From: Actinobacteria bacterium UBA2286
GTDB lineage: Bacteria; Actinomycetota; Coriobacteriia; Anaerosomatales; Anaerosomataceae
Assembly (NCBI GenBank): GCA_002345925.1
Contig: DDWM01000054.1
Location: forward strand, 39,379 to 86,583
Reading direction: 5' to 3'
DNA length: 47,205 nucleotides
The notes under the pieces are model-generated. The model saw nothing but the letters and a program-made list of their open reading frames with translations, was not told where the DNA came from and searched no databases. How positions within the stretch are numbered: position 1 is the first letter of the stretch; each line of letters starts with the position of its first letter. The translations under genes and the position numbers were made by a program. Below, piece by piece: positions 41,536 through 47,205 of this stretch.

Positions 41536-42399
41536 TTGACCGATGAGAACGCGCTAGCCAATGACTTCGACGCCTTCCAACGCAGCTTCCTTCGGCTGCT
41601 TGAGCGGCGAACGGCGATCTACACCATGGGCGACAGCACGTCGGTGCCGTTGCACGCCGCGGTCGATATCTTGCATTCGATCTGCTTCGTTGTCGGCATC
41701 GATCCCGGAAGCCTGGAGGTTCCGGACCGGCTGCTTACTGTGAATCTTGAGGACGAGTTCCGTCGCCGCCTCGCACAGATCGAGCGCAAGGTGGCGCAGA
41801 GCGGCGAGCTCTGGAAGGCCGCCGTTGCGACCATGCCGCCGATCTCGAGCATCGCGCTGCGAGACACGCTCGCGGCCGTCGGCGATTTCCCGAAGGCGTA
41901 CGACTTCCGGTCCATGGCGCACGAGATCCCGGTTATGTTCGACTACCCGCTCTGCCATCCGGTGCCCGAGACGCTTCTCGGCGTGGAGTACATCAATGAG
42001 TACCTGCGCTGCTTGCTTGTGGAGTTCGACTTCCTGCGGCGATTTGAGCCCGAGGCGTGCGTGCGCGTTCTTGAGCGCAGCAGCCCGGACTACGTGGAGC
42101 TGCTCGTGAACCTCTACGAGCCGGTCGCGACGAACGCGATCGGCCGGGCGCTGATCGGGAGAGACCCAATGTCGCTGAGCATCCCCGAAGGGGAGCGTCG
42201 GGACCTGGCGCGGCTCCTCGGGACTGCCAGCGCGCGCGAGCGGGCCCGCATGCTGGATGCGGCTGCGCTGGCGACGTGTGACGCGCTCGGGGTCGAGGAT
42301 GCTGGCGCCCGCGAGTACATCCGCGCGCTTGCTGCCGAGCTGCCGCCGCGCATCGAGGTCGCGCTGAGTCCGGGGGAGCTGCGGGGCGTGTTCGTGTAA
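41536..42399 (+). CDS. DUF6179-like protein of unknown function
   Basis: A 287-aa protein. I see a helical N-terminal half (DAFQRSFLRLLERRTAIYTM) and a recurring pattern AHEIPVMFDYPLCHPVPETLLGVEYINEYLRCLLVEFDFLRRF in the middle, which resembles DUF6179, a family I recall next to DUF6323. Relatives are longer (about 450 aa), so this copy may be a shorter form. The start is TTG at 41536, nine bases after AGGAGG (41524-41529). It is coupled to the previous gene. No membrane helix or catalytic motif is evident. Confidence 0.55.
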   Translation: MTDENALANDFDAFQRSFLRLLERRTAIYTMGDSTSVPLHAAVDILHSICFVVGIDPGSLEVPDRLLTVNLEDEFRRRLAQIERKVAQSGELWKAAVATMPPISSIALRDTLAAVGDFPKAYDFRSMAHEIPVMFDYPLCHPVPETLLGVEYINEYLRCLLVEFDFLRRFEPEACVRVLERSSPDYVELLVNLYEPVATNAIGRALIGRDPMSLSIPEGERRDLARLLGTASARERARMLDAAALATCDALGVEDAGAREYIRALAAELPPRIEVALSPGELRGVFV

Positions 42400-42450
42400 G
42401 GTCGCCGCTGAGGCTCACCGTAGGATCATGCTCGGTGTAAGAAAGCTCGT

Positions 42451-42500
42451 TTGACGCCCGTGTTGCCTGTAACTATAGTGTTGTGCATGATGAACAACAC
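42451..42500 (+). promoter_or_regulatory. Leaderless promoter with palindromic operator over the start codon
   Basis: TTGACG (42451-42456) and TATAGT (42474-42479) are 17 bp apart, an excellent sigma-70 promoter. The expected start of transcription coincides with the ATG at 42487, so the mRNA would have no leader. A perfect inverted repeat GTGTTGT (42478-42484) / ACAACAC (42494-42500) covers the -10 end and the first codons, ideal for self-repression by the winged-helix product. Confidence 0.72.
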
Positions 42501-43575
42501 AGTAGATTCAGACAACACCCCAACACCCTTTGAGGTGCGGAGACGGCTTCGTGAGCAGCTGCCTCGCACGTGGCAACTCGACCTCGAGCAAGCCGGGGCC
42601 CTGAGAGGTCCCGACGCTGTGCTCGACCTTCGGGCTCCTGATGGGCGGCGCGCGACGATACTTGTCGAGATCAAGCGCCGGCTTGACCCGGTGGCGGTGC
42701 CGCGCGTGCTGGAGCAGATGCAGTCCTGGGCCGACCGGTCTGCGCTGGCAAGCCCTCAGGCTGTCTTCCTCGTGGCGGCGCCCTATCTCGGCGAGCGCAC
42801 TCGTGACAGATTGCGTGACAGCGCTCTCAACTACCTTGATCTTACAGGCAACACGTTCATGGCCTTCGAGGACCCCGCCGTGTACATACGCACGCAAGGC
42901 GCCGCGAAGGACCCCAACAGGGCGTCTCGGCCAATGCGGTCTCTGCGCGGAGTGAAGTCGGCCCAGATCGTGCGCACACTCGTGGACCTTCGCCCACCGC
43001 TTGGAGTCCGACAGATCGCCGAGCTTGCGAAGACAGATCCCGGGAATGTCTCTCGTGTGCTGGACCTCTTGGAGCGCGACGACCTCATCCAGCGAAACCC
43101 GCAAGGTGGCGTTCAGCGAGTCGACTGGAGCGAGTTGCTCAAGACGTGGTCCCGCGACTACTCGGTGACAGGTTCGAATCGGTTTGCCACGTATCTGGAT
43201 CCTCGCGGACTCTCGAACTTCCTCTCCCGCTTGAGATCGCTGCCCGAGAGCACGCGCTATGCGGTCACGGGCTCGCTTGCGGCGGCGCGACTGGCGCCCG
43301 TCGCGCCTGCACGGCTCGGCGTCGCCTTTGTTGAAGACGCCACCGCTGTTGCCGATGCACTCGGATTGGTTTCCGCTGAAGCAGGGGCGAATGTCATGCT
43401 GTTGGAGCCAAAGGGAGAGTATGTATTCGACAGGCGGAGGAACGATGAAGGGGTGTTCTACGTGGCTCCGAGCCAGGTCGCTGTGGACCTGCTGACAGGG
43501 TCCGGGAGGAACCCCTCGGAAGCCGAAGAGCTGCTGGATTGGATGAGAAAGAACGAAGATGCCTGGCGTGCCTGA
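42487..43575 (+). CDS. Winged-helix regulator with nuclease-like N-terminal domain (AbiEi-like antitoxin)
   Basis: A 362-aa protein. The N-terminal domain has DAVLDLRAPDGRRATILVEIKRR and a following Gln, a restriction-endonuclease-like D...ExK pattern. Residues about 155-215 form a winged helix (GVRQIAELAKTDPGNVSRVLDLLERDDLI). The C-terminal region is mixed. Together with the next gene, a nucleotidyltransferase-like protein, it resembles type IV toxin-antitoxin pairs in which an AbiEi-type regulator represses its own operon. I chose the ATG at 42487 because the promoter and operator point to it; ATG 42490 is next in line. The nuclease-like domain is unusual for an AbiEi antitoxin. Confidence 0.65.
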   Translation: MMNNTVDSDNTPTPFEVRRRLREQLPRTWQLDLEQAGALRGPDAVLDLRAPDGRRATILVEIKRRLDPVAVPRVLEQMQSWADRSALASPQAVFLVAAPYLGERTRDRLRDSALNYLDLTGNTFMAFEDPAVYIRTQGAAKDPNRASRPMRSLRGVKSAQIVRTLVDLRPPLGVRQIAELAKTDPGNVSRVLDLLERDDLIQRNPQGGVQRVDWSELLKTWSRDYSVTGSNRFATYLDPRGLSNFLSRLRSLPESTRYAVTGSLAAARLAPVAPARLGVAFVEDATAVADALGLVSAEAGANVMLLEPKGEYVFDRRRNDEGVFYVAPSQVAVDLLTGSGRNPSEAEELLDWMRKNEDAWRA

Positions 43576-44428
43576 TATCGAATACGTGGTCGCGAGGACC
43601 GCGTTGCTCGACGCGCTTGAGGCTCTCGGACCTCATCGAGATGCGGCAGTCCTGGTCGGCGCCCAGGCAATCTACATCCACACGGGCGACGCGGGCCTTG
43701 CCGTCGCCGAGTCCACCACTGACGGCGATTTGGCTCTGGATCCGGAGCGTGTTCCCGAAGACCCGGAGATTGCCGCAGCCATGCGAAGCAAGGATTTCTT
43801 CCGGGAGGAGAAGGAGAGCGGACCTGACATCGGCATATGGTCCTCTCTCCGAGAGATTGGCGGTGTTCCGGCAATCGTCAAGGTCGACCTGCTTATGCCT
43901 GAGGCTGTCGGCGGAGCCGGTCGCCGGGCGGCCCGCATCAAAGGCCACGAAAAAGGAGCGGTGCTCAAAGTCCGGGGCCTTGAGGGGTGTCTGGTCGACC
44001 GCGCTCCCCATGTCATCGTGGCCCTCGACGGGTCCGATTCCCGGTCATTTGAGATCATGGTCGCCGGTCCTGCGGCGCTGCTGGTCAGCAAGCTCATCAA
44101 GTTGGGGGAGAGAACTGCCGAGTTCGAAGCGGGCGGACGCGATCGACGGAAGAACAAGGACGCGCTCGACGTGCTGCGAATCCTTCGAGCCATCGATATG
44201 AAGGAACTCGCAGGGCGGCTACAGATGCTGGCAGTCGAAGGCGTGTCCTCAAGCGTGACCATTCAAGCTGTTGAGGGGCTGCGAGATCTCTTCGGCAAGG
44301 CCGATTCACCTGCGAGCCAGATGGCTGCGGAGGCGGCGTTTCCGGAACCGGTCGCGACGATTGCTCAATCGTGTGCGGCCCTGGCAGCTGAGCTCCTGGA
44401 GCTGCTTCGCAACCCGGTGCAACCCTAA
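43559..44428 (+). CDS. Nucleotidyltransferase-like protein (probable toxin partner)
   Basis: A 289-aa protein. The N-terminal part shows the nucleotidyltransferase pattern: VLVGAQAIYIHTG then TDGDLALDP, an hG(x)n...DxD arrangement in which the strand is GAQ and the metal-binding acids are D-G-D. Further motifs include VKVDLLMPE and KNKDALDVLRILR, seen in DUF1814-like proteins. The gene starts 17 bp inside the previous one and has a weak ribosome site, so it depends on coupling. The pair resembles type IV toxin-antitoxin modules and abortive infection systems of the AbiE kind; neither activity is shown. Confidence 0.62.
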   Translation: MPGVPDIEYVVARTALLDALEALGPHRDAAVLVGAQAIYIHTGDAGLAVAESTTDGDLALDPERVPEDPEIAAAMRSKDFFREEKESGPDIGIWSSLREIGGVPAIVKVDLLMPEAVGGAGRRAARIKGHEKGAVLKVRGLEGCLVDRAPHVIVALDGSDSRSFEIMVAGPAALLVSKLIKLGERTAEFEAGGRDRRKNKDALDVLRILRAIDMKELAGRLQMLAVEGVSSSVTIQAVEGLRDLFGKADSPASQMAAEAAFPEPVATIAQSCAALAAELLELLRNPVQP

Positions 44429-46065
44429 CGAAGCGATGTAATGAGGCCGTGAGCCTCAAGTAGCAGAGCCTGGTTCGGCTCAAGCCGGATGCGAGAGAGG
44501 TCGCGGCTCGCATCCACCTCATGCGTGGACAGCAGCACCTGCCACGTTCGTCCTGCCCCCAGCTCCGGTGCCGCTGGGCACTCGACCCGCTTCGCGCTGA
44601 AGTTCAAGTACACCGCGACCTCCTCGGCACCTGCCTGCCTCGTGTACGCAAACACTCCCTTCGGCAGCCCGCTGATCTCGCGGTAGTCGCCGCTGTGAAG
44701 CGCCGGGTTCGCCTTGCGCGCGCTGAGTAGCTGGCGGTACCAGTTGAGAAGCGAGTCCGGCATCGCGCTCAGTTGTTCGACATTGCGCGTTCGGTAGGAC
44801 GAGTCCACGGGCAGCCAGGATTCCCACGCGCTGAACCCCGCGTTCTCGGCCGCGCTCCAGTGCATCGGGGTGCGCGAACCGTCGCGGCCCACGCGCAGCG
44901 GCCAGAACTTCCGGCCGACCGGGTCGTCGATCAGCTTGCGGGGTATCCGGCTCGACGGCATGCCGATCTCTTCGCCGTAATACAGGATCGGTGTGCCGCG
45001 GAGCGTGAGTAGCATGGCGGCGGCCACCTTGGCGCGGGCACGGGGCTGCGCGCCACCGAGCCGCGTGAACGAACGCGCCAGGTCGTGGTTGTTCAGGTAG
45101 TAGCAGGGCCACCCGCCATCCGGGACGTTCTCCTCCAGCCACCGCACCGATGTGCGGAACGCCTCGGCATTCCACTTGTTGCGGACGAACTCCATGTAGA
45201 ACGACAGGTGCAGCCGATCAGACCCATTGCCGAGGTAATCGATGCAGACGTCGGGCGTCAGTGTGAGCACTTCACCCATGAGCACGCGCTCCCCGAAGTC
45301 CTCCACCAGCCGGCGCAGCTCACCTGCGACCTCCAGGTTCTCCGGCTGCGAGACATCGTGAACGTGCTTCTGCGCCAGGTACGGTCGCGGGCCGAGCTTG
45401 GGCGGGTTGTTCCGCAGCTCGGCATCTTCGTAGAGGCAGTTCACGAGGTCGAGGCGGAAGCCGTCCACGCCCTTGTCCAGCCAGTAGCGGGCGATGCCGA
45501 ACATCTCTTCGCGTACCTCGGGATTGCGCCAGTTCAGGTCGGGCTGGAAGGGGAGGAAGGCGTGGTAGTAGTACTGCCCGGTGGTCTCGTCGTACTTCCA
45601 CGCGCTGCCTTCAACGACTGCCACCCAGCTGTTCGGTGGCTTGCGGGGCGTCCGGCCGTCTCGCCAGATGTACCAGTCGCGCTTGGGATTGTCGCGAGAC
45701 GAGCGCGACTCGACAAACCAGGGATGCTCGCTCGATGTGTGGTTGAGAACCAGGTCCATCACCACACGCATGCCTCGGCGATGGCACTCCTCAAGAAGCT
45801 CCTCGAAGTCTTCCATCGTGCCAAAGCGCGGGTCGATCGAGCGGTAGTCGCTGACGTCATAGCCAAAGTCGGACAGAGGCGACGTGTTGATCGGCGTGAG
45901 CCAGATAGCATCCACGCCGAGCGAGGCGTCGGTGCCGTCGTTCAAGTAGTCGAGTCGCTCGATGATGCCGCGCAGGTCGCCTCGGCCATCGCCGTTCGCG
46001 TCCGCGAAGCTGGACACGGCGATCTGGTAGATGACACCGCGCTTCCACCAAGGGGTCTCAGGCAT
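44425..46065 (-). CDS. GH13 family alpha-glucosidase or oligo-1,6-glucosidase
   Basis: A 546-aa cytoplasmic glycoside hydrolase (no signal peptide). GH13 signatures: YQIAVSSFADANGDGRGDL, the catalytic aspartate in DGFRLDLVN (near 201), the acid in LMGEV (near 263) and the stabilising NNHD (near 327), plus the MDLVLNHTS loop. It probably cleaves alpha-1,4 or alpha-1,6 linkages in short glucans; trehalose-linked activity (treS-like) is also possible. The 3' end overlaps the nucleotidyltransferase gene by four bases. A short leader frame lies upstream. Confidence 0.9.
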   Translation of the reverse strand: MPETPWWKRGVIYQIAVSSFADANGDGRGDLRGIIERLDYLNDGTDASLGVDAIWLTPINTSPLSDFGYDVSDYRSIDPRFGTMEDFEELLEECHRRGMRVVMDLVLNHTSSEHPWFVESRSSRDNPKRDWYIWRDGRTPRKPPNSWVAVVEGSAWKYDETTGQYYYHAFLPFQPDLNWRNPEVREEMFGIARYWLDKGVDGFRLDLVNCLYEDAELRNNPPKLGPRPYLAQKHVHDVSQPENLEVAGELRRLVEDFGERVLMGEVLTLTPDVCIDYLGNGSDRLHLSFYMEFVRNKWNAEAFRTSVRWLEENVPDGGWPCYYLNNHDLARSFTRLGGAQPRARAKVAAAMLLTLRGTPILYYGEEIGMPSSRIPRKLIDDPVGRKFWPLRVGRDGSRTPMHWSAAENAGFSAWESWLPVDSSYRTRNVEQLSAMPDSLLNWYRQLLSARKANPALHSGDYREISGLPKGVFAYTRQAGAEEVAVYLNFSAKRVECPAAPELGAGRTWQVLLSTHEVDASRDLSRIRLEPNQALLLEAHGLITSLR

Positions 46066-46070
46066 GGGCT

Positions 46071-46112
46071 TCAGGCCGCGGTTCGTTCGTGAATGAGACT
46101 GTCGTTAGCCAT
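46071..46112 (-). CDS. Possible 13-aa leader peptide before the glucosidase
   Basis: On the minus strand AAGGGGGA precedes ATG by five bases (46112), opening a 13-codon frame (MANDSLIHERTAA) that stops at 46071, five bases before the glucosidase ATG. It has a better ribosome site than the glucosidase itself, so translation of the enzyme may depend on it. Chance is possible for such a short frame. Confidence 0.35.
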   Translation of the reverse strand: MANDSLIHERTAA

Positions 46113-46182
46113 GAAATCCCCCTTGTCGGCTGCGCTTCAAGTATACGCTGCTGCCGCTGTTGGGGTCGCCGGCGCCGTTGCC

Positions 46183-47046
46183 TCAGCTATCGAGCGCTCG
46201 GTACCACACGTTCATGCTTTCGATCCGGCCCGCGATATGGGTGTTGTTCACCAGCGTGCCCGCGTGCGTGTAGCCTCGCCGAGCGAACACCGAGTTCATA
46301 CTTGCCGAGGTCGCGCGCGCGATCGTGTACGCCACGCGCATGCCCTGCTCCGTCGCCGCACTCTCGAGTCCCGCGAGCAGCGCGCTGGCCAGACCGGCGC
46401 CCCGGCTGTCCGGGTGAGTGGCGAAGTCCGTCAGCTCACAGGTGAGCGTCTCGGCGGATAGCTCGGCAGATGCTGCGACAATCAGGGAGCCATTCTCATC
46501 GCGGACGCCAACGAACACGGTTCCCTCGGCCATCGAATCACGCAGGAAGGCGGGATCGTCGATGGGGAACGGATAGCTGTCGAACACATGGGAGTACAGC
46601 TCCACGAGTTCGGGCACGTCCTGCAGACCGAGCGGCTGGATGTTCGTGGTGGTCTGAGCGGTGCGGCCGGGCCTGCTCGGCATCCGCGGAGTCATGGCCT
46701 CCCGGACCGCCTCCGGGAAGCGTTCCGTCGCCCTGTCTGCGCTGAGGAATCGCGTGCAGAAGCAGAGCTCCTCGCCGGGTATGCCGGACGGGATGCGGGC
46801 TTCAACCCCAAATCCGGCATCCAGGAAAGTCTGAGTCGCCGGGCCGGTGGTCTTCGCGAAGAGCTTGGAGTAGCCGTGCTCCGCCGCCAGGCGCTCAAGA
46901 AGCGCGACGTCAGCGGTCGCATCATCGCTTGGCTTGAGGAGATACACCCGGTGGCTGCGGTGACCGTGCTGAACGACGGCCCCGCCGATGCGCTCAGTGC
47001 GATCGGGTGAGCTGTCGTGCGCGTTTGTGGGGAGTGTCTCGGCCAC
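46183..47046 (-). CDS. ablB: Putative beta-lysine N-acetyltransferase AblB
   Basis: A 287-aa GNAT-family acetyltransferase that makes the osmolyte N-epsilon-acetyl-beta-lysine from beta-lysine in the cytoplasm. The N-terminal region (DRTERIGGAVVQHG, VYLLKP, KLFAKT, EARIPSGIPGEEL) is typical of AblB, and the acetyl-CoA site DFATHPDSRGAGLASALLAG lies near 205-225. I chose the GTG at 47046, four bases after the AblA stop; the frame also runs further upstream, to an ATG at 47124, but this overlaps ablA. The pair suggests salt adaptation, as in methanogens and other anaerobes. Confidence 0.85.
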   Translation of the reverse strand: MAETLPTNAHDSSPDRTERIGGAVVQHGHRSHRVYLLKPSDDATADVALLERLAAEHGYSKLFAKTTGPATQTFLDAGFGVEARIPSGIPGEELCFCTRFLSADRATERFPEAVREAMTPRMPSRPGRTAQTTTNIQPLGLQDVPELVELYSHVFDSYPFPIDDPAFLRDSMAEGTVFVGVRDENGSLIVAASAELSAETLTCELTDFATHPDSRGAGLASALLAGLESAATEQGMRVAYTIARATSASMNSVFARRGYTHAGTLVNNTHIAGRIESMNVWYRALDS

Positions 47047-47050
47047 GAGA

Positions 47051-47205
47051 CTACTCTTCGTTGTCTCGGCGGTTATGGCGTTCGTTGTCCTCGGGCACAA
47101 GTGCTTCTGTGTCGTTATCATCACGCATCAGGCCTGCCACGCCGCGGATGGTTCTTTTTGACGGCGGCGGGCCCGTCAGTTCGCACGTCGCGCACTCGTG
47201 GTCGC
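47051..47205 (-). CDS. ablA: Lysine 2,3-aminomutase AblA, C-terminal end (5' part outside window)
   Basis: The frame is open at the right edge and ends at 47051 on the minus strand. It has no start codon here, so only the last 51 codons are seen. The residues DHECATCELTGPPP match the C-terminal zinc-binding segment of lysine 2,3-aminomutases (CxxC), which holds the subunits together; the tail MRDDNDTEALVPEDNERH is acidic. The enzyme makes beta-lysine, the substrate of AblB. The call leans on the neighbouring ablB, because the fragment is short. Confidence 0.72.
   Translation of the reverse strand, partial: DHECATCELTGPPPSKRTIRGVAGLMRDDNDTEALVPEDNERHNRRDNEE

Overview
The window reads as chromosome of a GC-rich anaerobic or microaerobic actinobacterium, most likely of the Coriobacteriia (OPB41-like) kind. 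This is an inference from gene content: AddAB-type recombination helicase-nucleases, a reverse rubrerythrin, a membrane-anchored multiheme cytochrome c, an iron-sulfur L-serine dehydratase made of two subunits, Feo ferrous iron uptake, and AblA/AblB synthesis of the osmolyte N-acetyl-beta-lysine. No rRNA or tRNA gene was seen.

Bases 1-24273 and 44425-47205 look like ordinary backbone. From the left: addB (end only) and addA; convergent rlmN with a rubrerythrin; a multiheme cytochrome c; an HtrA protease; a Glu/Pro-rich membrane protein; D-Ala-D-Ala ligase; a CHASE4 histidine kinase; beta-carbonic anhydrase; a P-type ATPase with what looks like a yybP-ykoY manganese riboswitch in its leader; sdaAA; feoA-feoB plus a tiny Cys-rich protein; sdaAB; two tandem paralogous membrane-anchored proteins; and a DinG-type exonuclease-helicase. 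At the right end are a GH13 glucosidase and ablAB.

Bases 24274-44428 are an accessory, defence-rich region. It opens with a 2,259-bp insertion that duplicates the 3' end of dinG and carries a Fic protein and two CRISPR-like 34-bp repeats. The polymorphism pattern suggests single-crossover integration of a segment bearing a relative's dinG end. Next come an NYN ribonuclease-like gene, two tandem promoter-hairpin units, and a Shedu-like (DUF4263) nuclease gene flanked by 77-bp direct repeats resembling integron attC sites. Three very small genes precede a complete type I restriction-modification operon, hsdM-hsdS-fic-hsdR, with the Fic gene coupled to hsdR. Then follow a DUF4268 protein, a tightly packed three-gene cluster with two nuclease-like proteins and one unrecognised partner, a DUF6323/DUF6179-like pair, and a two-gene toxin-antitoxin-like module (winged-helix regulator plus nucleotidyltransferase) driven by what looks like a leaderless promoter with an operator over the start codon.

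The best candidates for something undescribed are the cluster at 37820-40731, the attC-like Shedu cassette, and the dinG-3' insertion with its repeat pair. All functional names rest on motifs read by eye; no database search was possible.
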